In this document: positions 1 through 7,965 of the stretch, in pieces
Layout of the letters: every line of letters begins with the position of its first letter
Numbering within the stretch: position 1 is the stretch's first letter
Origin: Tamlana flava
GTDB taxonomy: Bacteria > Bacteroidota > Bacteroidia > Flavobacteriales > Flavobacteriaceae
Reading direction: 5' to 3'
DNA length: 64,000 nt
Assembly (NCBI RefSeq): GCF_041287255.1
Contig: NZ_JBGGTX010000001.1
Coordinates: forward strand, 434,001 to 498,000
Translations under genes and position numbers: made by a program
Notes under the pieces: model-generated
What the model saw: only the letters and a program-made list of their open reading frames with translations
Databases searched by the model: none
What the model was told of the DNA's origin: nothing

Positions 1-1
1 T

Positions 2-268
2 TATCAGAACGAAAAGTTCATTGGAGAATTAGGACCTAATAGTTATTTGGCATGGCAAGTTGATCCTGCAAATGGTCAAATAGAAGTAATCAGTAAATCT
101 GAAAATTATTCTGTGCTATCGGTAACTCCGGAAGCAGGTAAGACTTATTATATCAAGCAAAAAGTCAAAATGGGATGGATTATGGCTAGAACTGACCTAG
201 AACTGCTTTCAGAAGAAGAAGCCGTTGAAATGCTAAAAAAACTTAAATCTCCTAAAACAAGTGTTTAA
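2..268 (+). CDS. DUF2846-type protein, 3' end only
   Basis: The reading frame is open from the first complete codon of the window, so this is the C-terminal part (about 89 residues) of a gene that begins to the left. A TTG at 47 is internal, not a start. The visible part has the pattern of the DUF2846 family: a 'G..Y.AW.V.PG'-like strand, then 'EAGKTYYIKQKVKMG' followed by 'ARTDLELLSEEEA'. Members of this family are usually small secreted or lipid-anchored proteins of unknown function. It lies outside the tRNA-flanked island and ends before the terminator at 350-387. Confidence 0.7.
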   Translation, partial: YQNEKFIGELGPNSYLAWQVDPANGQIEVISKSENYSVLSVTPEAGKTYYIKQKVKMGWIMARTDLELLSEEEAVEMLKKLKSPKTSV

Positions 269-349
269 TTCCATTGTCATAAACTCTGTTAAATTTTTTG
301 GACAGCATATTATTTAGAGAAGATGTTTTGACAAATCAAAAAATATTTT

Positions 350-387
350 AAAAACAAAATAGCCCTCTGGATCAGAGGGCTATTTTT
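350..387. terminator. bidirectional hairpin terminator beside the tRNA-Arg remnant
   Basis: AGCCCTCTG and CAGAGGGCT form a 9-bp perfect stem around GAT. An A-run lies on the left and a T-run on the right, so the hairpin can terminate transcripts from either strand. On the minus strand it sits directly after the tRNA 3' end, which is where a tRNA terminator would have been before the island split the gene. Confidence 0.75.
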
Positions 388-455
388 GATCGCGACAGGA
401 TTCGAACCTGTGACCGTCTGCTTAGAAGGCAGATGCTCTATCCAACTGAGCTACG
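388..455 (-). pseudogene. tRNA-Arg(TCT) 3' fragment (attL)
   Basis: These 68 bases match the tRNA-Arg at 31391-31463, including the T-arm, variable loop, TCT anticodon arm and D-arm. The last five bases, which should form the 5' half of the acceptor stem, are replaced. AACATCG stands where GGTCGCG is needed against CGCGATC, so most acceptor pairs are lost. It is therefore not a working tRNA. It marks the left end of the integrated element. Confidence 0.85.
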
Positions 456-602
456 ATGTTTTCTGGTCTTAGTTATTCCTGACAAGGCTTGCGCAAATAA
501 TGTGCAAAAACTTAACCTTATTAAGTAATAATTTATTTTGTAAAATTAAATATTTTTTAAATTAAAAATCCACAATGGAATTATGATTCTACCGTTCTTA
601 AT

Positions 603-1652
603 TTATTTCTTTATAAGATTCCCTTTCTTATCATAATATTTTGAGTCTTTATTAGGTTGTCCATTTGTAAAATATTCTATTGATTGTAATTCTCCTGTCT
701 CGTAATAGGTCCTTTTTACACCTGCTTGAACTCCATTTATAAAATTTCCAATTTCATGTAATTGACCATTTTCATGAAAGGTTTTTGCTTCACCCACTTG
801 TTTCCCATTCTCCAAATTACCTACAAAACGTAATTTCCCACTCTTAAAAAAACCCTTAGTTTCAACTATTTGCAGACCATTTTCAAAATTTGCTATACTA
901 AATAATTGTCCAGTTTCGTAATAAGTTTTCCATTTACCATTCTGATTTCCATTTTCAAAATTTCCAATTTCCCTTAATTGACCAGTTTCGTAATAAGTTT
1001 TCCATTCACCATTCAGCTTTCCATTTTTAAAATTTCCGATTTCTTGTAATTGACCTGTTTCGTAAAACTTTTTAGCCTCACCAGTTCTTTCATTATTATC
1101 AAAATTACCAACCTCTAATAATTGCCCGGTTTTATAATAAAATTTCGTTATGCCTGTTAATTTACCATCTTCAAAAATTGATATTTTTTGTAATTCACCT
1201 GTATCGTAAAATCCTTTAAACTCACCCATTACCTGATTATTTTCATAATGCGCGATTTCTTTTAATTGTCCATTTTCATAAAACTGTTTAACTTCTCCAT
1301 TTAGTTGACCATTGTCATAATTTTCTAATTGCTGTAATTGACTATTCAAATAAAACTGTTTAATAACACCTTTTAGTTTACCATTTTCATAATTTCCTAT
1401 TTGTTTCAATTGACCATTTTCGTAAAATGTTTTAAACTCTCCATTTAGTTGACCGTTGTCATAATTTTCTAATTGCTGTAATTGACCATTCAAATAAAAC
1501 TGTTTATTTTCACCTATCCTGTTACCATCCAAATCATAATTTTCAATAGATTTTAATTGACCACTTTCATGGTATTCTTTCTTAACTTCTTGAGAAAATG
1601 TTAGACTGGAGAATAAAACAAATACTAAAAAGAATGCCTTTTTTTTCATCAT
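603..1652 (-). CDS. secreted YwqK/MORN-variant repeat protein
   Basis: A 349-residue protein with a Sec signal peptide (MMKKK, then a hydrophobic run to about residue 20). About fourteen tandem units of roughly 23 residues follow, each built around 'FYENGQL..I.NYENG...G'. This is the MORN-variant repeat seen in proteins annotated as toxin-antitoxin system YwqK family antitoxin. In Bacteroidetes most such proteins are exported and their role is unknown, so the antitoxin label should not be taken literally. The DNA is correspondingly repetitive at a 69-bp period. It is the first gene inside the left island boundary and lies 10 bp downstream of the small lipoprotein gene 1662-2006, so the two are probably co-transcribed. 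Confidence 0.75.
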   Translation of the reverse strand: MMKKKAFFLVFVLFSSLTFSQEVKKEYHESGQLKSIENYDLDGNRIGENKQFYLNGQLQQLENYDNGQLNGEFKTFYENGQLKQIGNYENGKLKGVIKQFYLNSQLQQLENYDNGQLNGEVKQFYENGQLKEIAHYENNQVMGEFKGFYDTGELQKISIFEDGKLTGITKFYYKTGQLLEVGNFDNNERTGEAKKFYETGQLQEIGNFKNGKLNGEWKTYYETGQLREIGNFENGNQNGKWKTYYETGQLFSIANFENGLQIVETKGFFKSGKLRFVGNLENGKQVGEAKTFHENGQLHEIGNFINGVQAGVKRTYYETGELQSIEYFTNGQPNKDSKYYDKKGNLIKK

Positions 1653-1661
1653 AATTGAGTT

Positions 1662-2006
1662 TTATTTATAAATTATTTCTATTGTATTTAATGACCCATT
1701 CATTGGCAATTTCCCTGGATAACTGTAATAAACTGGAGAGTTAGATAATATTGTTAAATTTCCAAAGGGACCTTCATCATTCCAATGATCAAAACACCAC
1801 ATACCCTCGTCATCCGTTACCCCCTGAGCACCCAGAACATTATAATCCCCATAATGAATTAACAAATGAAGACCTCTAATGGGATCTTTACTTTCACTTT
1901 CTACAAATTTGTAACAAGTTGTAATATATTCCCTATCATCAATTTCTTTTTCCGCTGAACAGGAAATCATAAAGAACACTATTAATATCAATTGATCTAT
2001 TTTCAT
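1662..2006 (-). CDS. small lipoprotein of unknown function
   Basis: A 114-residue protein starting MKIDQLILIVFFMISC; Cys16 in 'MISC' is a convincing lipobox, so it is predicted to be lipid-anchored. The mature part contains 'DPIRGLHLLIHYGDY' and 'TDDEGMWCFDHWND', which suggests a small beta-sandwich of the carboxypeptidase-regulatory type in which a 'TDDEG' turn is common. This fold suggestion is weak. It precedes the YwqK-like gene by 10 bp. No specific function can be assigned. Confidence 0.6.
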   Translation of the reverse strand: MKIDQLILIVFFMISCSAEKEIDDREYITTCYKFVESESKDPIRGLHLLIHYGDYNVLGAQGVTDDEGMWCFDHWNDEGPFGNLTILSNSPVYYSYPGKLPMNGSLNTIEIIYK

Positions 2007-2671
2007 AGATAAAATTATTAGTTAATCTGGGCATGAATTTACAATAACTACATTTTATTAATGTCCTATTTAATTGATTAAAGATAAAATAGGACAAACT
2101 CAGGCAAGAAAGAGTATAAAAACAAAAAAGCATCTTCTAAAAGGAAAAGCTTCTAACCTTTCTATTACTAAACTAATTTACAATTTATTAATTGTCACCC
2201 AGGGAAAGCATTTGTATAGGTTGCGTATTATAAAGTTTTATGCAATAAAGCTTATAATTGAGCAACTTGTACAGGCAGAAAAGAATAGCTCTTTACAATT
2301 TTTCCAGAAATTGTAATGTGCTATTAAAAGCGTTGGAGAGCGGCTATTTTGCATAATGTCGTTATAATACAGAAATTAAATGAATGTATTATAACAGCAC
2401 ATTATGTAAACATAGCGATGGCATCAGTGTAGATAAACTTGATGGGAGTACACCGATTTTGCTTAATACATGTGGGCGTTGTTATAAGAAGTACCTTTAT
2501 TTGTTTCAAATAGATTAATATTAACCTTGTACTCTCTCCAAATAAGAAGGTAAAGCTATATTACTATAATGTTTACATTTTTTAATTGCTGTAAAAAGTA
2601 ACAAAATATGTGCATTTAGTGTACGCCTCTCTTTTCTTCAATAAATTAAATTATAAAAAATAATTTTAGTT
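2007..2671. other. 665-bp gene-poor interval with palindromic repeat A
   Basis: No convincing gene is present. A plus-strand open frame at 2074-2316 is lysine- and isoleucine-rich, has no recognisable motif and is probably chance. The main structure is the imperfect palindrome at 2344-2415, listed separately. The rest is AT-rich sequence that presumably carries the promoter of the small lipoprotein gene near 2010-2060. Confidence 0.5.
2344..2415. repeat. imperfect palindrome, copy A
   Basis: The left arm (CTATTTT.CATAATG.CGTTATAATAC) and right arm (GTATTATAAC..CACATTATG..AACATAG) are inverted copies around a loop of about 15 bases. The right arm carries two or three extra bases that would bulge out of a folded strand. 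A related copy lies at 3422-3490. Both sit between minus-strand accessory genes. Confidence 0.65.
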
Positions 2672-3274
2672 TTATTTAAAAAAGTATCCTACATAAAATT
2701 GAAAAACACTATTGTTCCATTCAAAATCTGTATCATCAATAATATTGGAAAGGCCTAGATTATAACGTGCTCCAAAATTTAATCCATTATCCAGTTTATA
2801 CCCTACTCCAAAATTAAGTCCAAAATCAATTTCTTTAATATCGTCGATATCCTCCTCTCCTGATTCAATAAATCCATCATAATTGTAATCATATTCTACC
2901 TTAGCATTTAAGTTAAAACCAATCTGAGGTCCAGCTTCTAAACTCAGACCATCCGTAGGGTAATATTTTACAATTATTGGAAGATTTAAATAATCAAGCT
3001 TATATTTTTCTTCTTCCCTACCGAATTCATCTTTATATGAATATTTAGATCCTTGGGAAGAATACAATAGTTCTGGTTGAATAGAAAATATATCTGATAG
3101 TGTTACTTCAGCAACTACCCCTAAATGAAATGAAGCCCTAGCATCTAATTCACTTGCAAAATCACCATCAATGTTAGCGAGATTGAGACCTGCCTTCGCG
3201 CCAAATATAACTTCTTGTGAATTTCCATAAAACCCACATAAGGTTATTACAAATAGTAAAAAAATACGTTTCAT
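2672..3274 (-). CDS. outer-membrane beta-barrel protein (PorT/OMP_b-brl_2 type)
   Basis: A 200-residue protein with a signal peptide ending near 'FYGNSQ', then 'FGAKAGLNLANIDGD', 'IQPELLYSSQGSKY', 'YLNLPIIVKYY', 'LEAGPQIGFNLNAK', 'LNFGVGYKL' and a C-terminal aromatic strand ending in 'YVGYFFK'. This run of alternating amphipathic strands is typical of the Bacteroidetes porin-family small barrels (PF13568). An acidic loop near residues 130-145 ('DYNYDGFIESGEEDIDD') resembles a calcium-binding turn. The substrate is unknown. It stands alone between two palindromic repeats. Confidence 0.8.
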   Translation of the reverse strand: MKRIFLLFVITLCGFYGNSQEVIFGAKAGLNLANIDGDFASELDARASFHLGVVAEVTLSDIFSIQPELLYSSQGSKYSYKDEFGREEEKYKLDYLNLPIIVKYYPTDGLSLEAGPQIGFNLNAKVEYDYNYDGFIESGEEDIDDIKEIDFGLNFGVGYKLDNGLNFGARYNLGLSNIIDDTDFEWNNSVFQFYVGYFFK

Positions 3275-3672
3275 AAAGTTTAATTTAAGTTTAGCTTACT
3301 TCCGTTTAAAGTCCTTTTTCAGCATATTCGGACATACAAGATATTTTAATTGAAAATGTCTGAATCTACATCAAATCATCCTATTAAAAAATGATATCGG
3401 TCAGTTACAAGAGTCCAGTAACTATTTTACATAATGGCGTTATAGCTTACAACTTTTATTTTACTATAACTACGTGTTATGTAAACATAGCTTGGGCTTT
3501 AGTTTCAAATGAATAGGTGGGGTTATTGTGGCTGACAGGGTTTGATTTGAAATCTGATGCTCTATATAGCTATACTAGGATATTTTTAGCCTTAATGATT
3601 ACACTGAAAGCACCTCCTCTCTATGTGCACCGCTTTAACCTGATTAATTAATATTTTAAATATTATGATTTG
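3275..3672. other. 398-bp interval with palindromic repeat B
   Basis: No gene is recognisable. The interval holds the palindrome at 3422-3490 and, on the left, sequence that could carry the promoter of the barrel gene 2672-3274. Confidence 0.5.
3422..3490. repeat. imperfect palindrome, copy B
   Basis: It shares with copy A (2344-2415) the outer arms CTATTTT.CATAATG.CGTTATA and ATAAC...TTATGTAAACATAG, while the loop sequence differs. Again the right arm is two to three bases longer than the left. Conservation of both arms with a free loop suggests that the folded structure is what is maintained. Confidence 0.65.
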
Positions 3673-4272
3673 TCATTCCTCAGCGTTTACAGATAACCAT
3701 AGAATAACTACACCAGCAGCAGCAATAACAGGTGTAACTAAAGTTGATACCAAAACCGATAGTCCCGGATTATATTTAGATAGTTTAAGAACTTGGTTCT
3801 TATCGATGCGAATCAAATTCTCATACTCTTCAGAATCAGGAACACCAAAATAATTACCTTCCTGATAAACAATTTCCTTGAAATATTTATTTATTGTTTT
3901 TTGTGGACTGACAATATCCTCATCCTTAAGTATGGTCCAACTATCCCTGTCATTCAAATCATCTGTACCGTAATAATTTCCAATGTCCGATACAATGTTT
4001 CTAAAATATTCATATCCCTTGCCCTCAGACGCAATTACACTAGTTGCTGCTGCTAAATCCCGTGGATTAAGTATCCAAACATGAAAACCATCATTAAAGC
4101 CGTCATAATTATATTGATAGCCAGAGAATAACAAATTCTGACTATAATTAGTTTTCAATTTAACTTTCGCTCTATGTTCTGTACATTCTTGCAGCGTGTA
4201 GTCTCCAGAATATATTGCACAGCTTTCAAATAGAATGATAGCACTAAAAAGATATGATAGTACTTTTTTCAT
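3673..4272 (-). CDS. lipoprotein with C-terminal membrane segment, unknown function
   Basis: A 199-residue protein. The N-terminus MKKVLSYLFSAIILFESC has a lipobox-like Cys at residue 18. Near the end, 'VLVSTLVTPVIAAAGVVILWL' (about residues 173-193) is a hydrophobic, probably membrane-spanning segment. The start of the mature part ('CAIYSGDYTLQECTEHRAKVKLKT') resembles that of the next gene, 4413-4802, as does the segment 'RIDKNQVLKLS', so the two look like distant paralogues. No known family is recognised. Confidence 0.55.
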   Translation of the reverse strand: MKKVLSYLFSAIILFESCAIYSGDYTLQECTEHRAKVKLKTNYSQNLLFSGYQYNYDGFNDGFHVWILNPRDLAAATSVIASEGKGYEYFRNIVSDIGNYYGTDDLNDRDSWTILKDEDIVSPQKTINKYFKEIVYQEGNYFGVPDSEEYENLIRIDKNQVLKLSKYNPGLSVLVSTLVTPVIAAAGVVILWLSVNAEE

Positions 4273-4412
4273 AATCTCCCTTTTAAAAATTAAACCTTTA
4301 ACTATTTAAATTCTAAATACAAATAGTTAATCATTATTATTAAATTATTGTTAAACCATCCAAAATATGCCTTCATGGATAAATTAGGATAACTACTTTA
4401 ACACAGGATTAC

Positions 4413-4802
4413 TTAATTCCCTAATCCCAATTCCACATCAATCAATTCATCCCAAGTAACAAATAATAAACCTATACAAACAACAGGAATTCCAAGAGAG
4501 ACTATCCATGACAATTTTTTGTCTTTCACCTGTATTTTTGGAAGTTTTTCTTTGTTGATAAGTGTTTTTTCAGTTCTACCGTTCACTATTTTGACACCAT
4601 ATAGATCATCATCAATGATATCTATTCTATTGAATTTAAGTCTAAATTGATTTGGATACTTTACCCGAACACGGGCATTTTGTTTCGTAGCCTCCTCATA
4701 TGGGGCAGATACAGGTTTATATATTGAGCAAGCCTGAATCAATACTAACAATGCCAAAAGACATGTAATAGCCTTTAAATGTATTTTAACGTTTGTCTTC
4801 AT
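4413..4802 (-). CDS. small lipoprotein, paralogue of the 3673-4272 product
   Basis: A 129-residue protein with signal sequence and lipobox 'VLIQAC' (Cys25). A short basic beta-rich region ('NARVRVKYPNQFRLKFNRIDII') follows, then a C-terminal hydrophobic segment ('WIVSLGIPVVCIGLLFV'). The plan of lipobox Cys followed by a short domain and a terminal membrane segment is the same as in 3673-4272. The function is unknown. Confidence 0.5.
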   Translation of the reverse strand: MKTNVKIHLKAITCLLALLVLIQACSIYKPVSAPYEEATKQNARVRVKYPNQFRLKFNRIDIIDDDLYGVKIVNGRTEKTLINKEKLPKIQVKDKKLSWIVSLGIPVVCIGLLFVTWDELIDVELGLGN

Positions 4803-5053
4803 TACAATAATTACAACAATAGAGTAATGTAATTAGAACATTTAAAGCATGAAATGATATTCATCACTTAACGCAATCTAAACTGATATCCCTCATTGTG
4901 AAATTTTAGTATTACAGTTACATTATTGCTTATGAAATAAGTCCTGATTTATCCTTTCTAAATTTTTTTGGACATTAATTTATAAATGAAAGGTAATTTA
5001 AGATATGAGATAAAATTTAAATACAGTAAATCATGAAAAAATTAATTTACATT
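4803..5053. other. AT-rich spacer before the IS3 remnant
   Basis: There is no gene and no clear repeat. Together with the remnant at 5054-5206 and the palindrome at 5238-5257 it forms the 498-bp boundary between the small accessory genes and the biosynthetic cluster. Confidence 0.4.
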
Positions 5054-5206
5054 TTAACATTTCTCTTTCCTGCATATAACAGTAATAGAGTCTTCTCCCT
5101 TTAATCCTTCCAACACGTTTCGGATTTTCTCTTCTGATGAGAACTTTCTTCTGGTCTGTCTTTTGATGTCCTTGACAATGGACTCGGCTGATTTCTTCTC
5201 TGCCAT
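5054..5206 (-). pseudogene. IS3-family transposase OrfA remnant
   Basis: A 50-codon frame from ATG at 5206 to TAA at 5054. Residues 20-43 ('RKFSSEEKIRNVLEGLKGED' and following) match the helix-turn-helix start of IS3-family OrfA proteins, whose usual form continues 'SIAELCRREGI'. Here the reading becomes 'SITVICRKEKC' and stops, so the second half of OrfA and all of OrfB (the DDE transposase) are missing. It is the only recognisable mobile-element protein in the island and sits exactly at the edge of the biosynthetic cluster. Confidence 0.75.
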
Positions 5207-5237
5207 AATATTTACGTTTTAAGGTTTGTAATAAAGC

Positions 5238-5257
5238 CTTGAAAGCATGCTTTCAAG
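5238..5257. other. perfect 20-bp palindrome (IS end or terminator)
   Basis: CTTGAAAGCA is followed immediately by its reverse complement. On the minus strand it lies about 45 bases after the oleD-like stop codon and is followed by GGCTTTATT, so it could act as a terminator. It also lies just outside the IS3 orfA start, so it could derive from an insertion-sequence end. The sequence alone does not decide. Confidence 0.4.
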
Positions 5258-5300
5258 TTAATGATCTACTACTTAACTTTATTCCTTAACTGGTAAACAT

Positions 5301-6293
5301 TTAGCTGAAGCTACACAGAAATCGTTTTAAACGTTTCATGCCTTCATCAGTTGAAACCTCGGGAAAATAATTAAAACTCCTTTTTGCAGCTGATATATCA
5401 TACCAATGTGAACTCGAAAGTTGTTTTGCAATAAACAGGTCGAATGGAGGTTCTTTCTTTAACTTGAAAACTCGGTAAAAAGTCTGAATAGTCCATCCTG
5501 CAAATCTTGCAACTATTGGATTAATTCTTTTATCAACGGGGTCAAGTCCACCACAATACAAAAGTCGATCAATAAATTCCTGAACTGAAATAGGTTCATC
5601 TTGTGAAATGAAATAAGGCTTACCTCCCAAGCTTTTCGGCTCATCGATCATCTTATTAAGAACCTGAAGGTGCGCCTTTGCTGCATTATCTATATAAGTT
5701 ATATCCACAAGATATTTTTTCCTGCCCAGTAACCAAAGCTTATTTTTACGCCTTTTTTCAAGCAAACGAGGCATAAAGTGTGGGTCTTCTGGCCCCCAAA
5801 TCAGATGTGGTCTAAGAGCGACAGTAACAAGGGTATGGTCATTTGCATCAAGTATCATCTTTTCAGCTATAGCTTTTGTCTTTGGATAGAAAGCGTCGAA
5901 TTTCTCAGGGTAAAGTAAGTCTTCATTCTTTCCTTCTGAATCTCCTGAATACACTACGCTCGCTGAACTGGTATAGACCAGATAACGGATTTGCAATTCG
6001 TTGCATGCATTTAATATGTTCTTTGTTCCAGTTACGTTGGTTTCAAAGAATTCACGATACGTACCTTGAATACCTGTTTTGGCGGCCACATGGATTACTG
6101 CATCGCATCCATACATTGCTTTTATTAAAGCTTCATAATTCGATAGATCCCCGGCAAATTGTTCTATTCCATTACCATTCAATGAATCATAAAATTTCCT
6201 GGAAAATGTATGGATTCTAAAGCCAGCTGCTAGACATTGACAAACAATTGCTTGTCCTAAAAACCCGCCTCCACCGGTTATAAGTATGTTCAT
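5301..6293 (-). CDS. oleD: OleD-like NAD(P)-dependent SDR (beta-keto acid reductase)
   Basis: A 330-residue extended short-chain dehydrogenase. The nucleotide-binding motif is GGGGFLG (residues 7-13) and the catalytic set is Ser110 with Y136-PKT-K140. The family includes 3-beta-hydroxysteroid dehydrogenases and OleD, which reduces the 2-alkyl-3-keto acid made by OleA. The position next to OleC- and OleB-like genes (11 bp to the oleC-like stop, all on one strand) makes the OleD assignment the best fit. The expected role is reducing a beta-keto acid to the beta-hydroxy acid that the neighbouring ligase can close. It is the last gene of the oleBCD-like operon. Substrate identity is inferred. Confidence 0.75.
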   Translation of the reverse strand: MNILITGGGGFLGQAIVCQCLAAGFRIHTFSRKFYDSLNGNGIEQFAGDLSNYEALIKAMYGCDAVIHVAAKTGIQGTYREFFETNVTGTKNILNACNELQIRYLVYTSSASVVYSGDSEGKNEDLLYPEKFDAFYPKTKAIAEKMILDANDHTLVTVALRPHLIWGPEDPHFMPRLLEKRRKNKLWLLGRKKYLVDITYIDNAAKAHLQVLNKMIDEPKSLGGKPYFISQDEPISVQEFIDRLLYCGGLDPVDKRINPIVARFAGWTIQTFYRVFKLKKEPPFDLFIAKQLSSSHWYDISAAKRSFNYFPEVSTDEGMKRLKRFLCSFS

Positions 6294-6303
6294 AATTGAT
6301 CGA

Positions 6304-7965
6304 TTATAATCTTGAAGCCGCCCATTTGGCTAACTTTTCTCTAAATATTTTTGCATTATGTCTTTTGTCAACTGGAAATGAAGGGTGAAAAAGAAATGCC
6401 TTAACATTCAAATTATTTTGCAATGCGCATTCAGTAAGATCGATTTTAATTTCTTCAAGATTAGGATTAATCACCTCCTTATCAACTTCAACACATAATA
6501 CAGCCTCCCTGTTTACACTAACGAGGGCGGTTCGGTAAACCATGGGGTGCTGATTAAATATGGTTTCGCATTGCACCGAATACAATTCTCTGTCTTCAGT
6601 CCGGACTCTGTGAGCTTTTCGTCCACAATACCATACGTTGCCGGTTTCATCACGGTATCCAAGATCACCCATTCTATGATAAAACCCATTCTTGGTCATG
6701 ATCTTGGCGAGCCTTGTTTCGACTTCCCTGTTATAGTATGCTTTCGTAACATTTGGGCCTTTAACTACGATCTCCCCTACTTCTCCGAAATCGAGTTCCA
6801 AATCATTAGACCAGCTCGCTATAACATCATCAGTTATCTTAATAATCTTCAACTCAATGTTTTTAACCGGTTTTCCAATGCAAATTCCACCACCTTTAAT
6901 ACTGCGCATTCTTATGTTTTCCATAAGCAGGTAATCGGATCCGACGCAAGTGACTGGCATAACCTCAGTGGCTCCGTATGGCGTATAAATATGAATACCA
7001 TCGTTAAGCAATTTTGAAAATCTCCTTAAGGCTTTTTCAGGCACCGGAGCACCGGCTGTTATCACTCTTTTTAAAGAGGGAAGTTCATATTTTTTCATTT
7101 CAGCATAACGACCAACCCTGTCAATCAGAGCAGGAGAACCAAACATATTGGTTATGTTAAATTGCCTAATTGTGGCAATGATTTTTTTTGGATCAACACT
7201 AGCTGGTCTGGTAGCATCCATATCAGGAATAATTGTACTGACACCAACAACGGGATTGAACAAGGCGAAAGGTGGAAAGGTCGGGAGATCAATTTCTCCG
7301 GATTCCATTCCAAAAGTGCTGCTGATACCTTTTACCTGATGCATGAAATTCCCGTAAGTATAAGACACGCCCTTTGATATACCCGTTGAGCCACTTGTAA
7401 ACAAAATAGCGGCCAAATCATTTTCTGCAGCCTGAAAACTTTCCAGAAAACCATCAGAGTTCTCGGCAATTGATCTTCCGGATTTCATAATTTTATTAAA
7501 AGGAAGACCGCCATAAAATAATCCAGGACCAATGGAAACCTTCTTTCTAATGCTTTTTTTTCCCCAACCAAATACAACTCTAGCAATATGTGCCTTACTA
7601 ATTCCAATAAATCCTACCGGATTCGCTTCCTTAATGCATTTCTTGAGGTTTGTAATTCCAATTCCCGGGTCAATAAGAACGGGAACGACTCCGATATGCA
7701 TGAAAGCAAAACAAAGAGTAAAAAAATTAATACTGGGCGGCACCATCAACACCACGCGGTCTCCTTTCTTAAATCCATGTTTAAGCAATCCCCGAGAGAC
7801 TATATCAACTTCAGTGGCAAGTTCTCTGAAATTCATATTCCGATATGGAATTATACCATCAATAGGAATAGGGTCTCCCGGACTTTTTGGTTCTGCGATG
7901 GCCAGAATATCCGGTTGAGTAACGGCATTTTCAAAAATTGAAGTGACAATGTTGCAATTAGTCAT
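6304..7965 (-). CDS. oleC: OleC-like AMP-dependent beta-lactone synthetase
   Basis: A 553-residue member of the acyl-AMP ligase superfamily. The P-loop 'LFTSGSTGISKG' is at about residues 188-199. The stretches 'DLPTFPPFALFNPVVG', 'MDATRPASVDPKKI', 'MFGSPALIDRVG', 'SAGAPVP'-like 'TAGAPVPEKALRR' and 'IYTPYGATEVMPV' are characteristic of OleC rather than of ordinary acyl-CoA synthetases. OleC enzymes adenylate a beta-hydroxy acid and form a cis-beta-lactone. The start overlaps the oleB-like stop by 8 bp, which implies translational coupling. In this cluster the substrate is unlikely to be a plain dialkyl hydroxy acid, because the upstream machinery makes an acyl-amino thioester. Confidence 0.85.
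   Translation of the reverse strand: MTNCNIVTSIFENAVTQPDILAIAEPKSPGDPIPIDGIIPYRNMNFRELATEVDIVSRGLLKHGFKKGDRVVLMVPPSINFFTLCFAFMHIGVVPVLIDPGIGITNLKKCIKEANPVGFIGISKAHIARVVFGWGKKSIRKKVSIGPGLFYGGLPFNKIMKSGRSIAENSDGFLESFQAAENDLAAILFTSGSTGISKGVSYTYGNFMHQVKGISSTFGMESGEIDLPTFPPFALFNPVVGVSTIIPDMDATRPASVDPKKIIATIRQFNITNMFGSPALIDRVGRYAEMKKYELPSLKRVITAGAPVPEKALRRFSKLLNDGIHIYTPYGATEVMPVTCVGSDYLLMENIRMRSIKGGGICIGKPVKNIELKIIKITDDVIASWSNDLELDFGEVGEIVVKGPNVTKAYYNREVETRLAKIMTKNGFYHRMGDLGYRDETGNVWYCGRKAHRVRTEDRELYSVQCETIFNQHPMVYRTALVSVNREAVLCVEVDKEVINPNLEEIKIDLTECALQNNLNVKAFLFHPSFPVDKRHNAKIFREKLAKWAASRL

Noticed and set aside
388..462. Left tRNA-Arg-like sequence as a working second tRNA gene
   Set aside because: Only two or three of the seven acceptor pairs can form because the 5' five bases are replaced; it is an att fragment.
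603..1652. Regular repeats suggesting a CRISPR array
   Set aside because: The repeats are in frame, encode a continuous repeat protein with a signal peptide, and have no unique spacers.
2074..2316. 80-codon plus-strand frame
   Set aside because: Low-complexity Lys/Ile-rich translation with no motif, overlapping the probable promoter of the minus-strand lipoprotein gene.
2344..3490. Palindromes as proven integron attC sites
   Set aside because: The fold and the bulged bases are suggestive, but the outer boxes do not match GTTRRRY/RYYYAAC and no integron integrase is present, so only a repeat is called.
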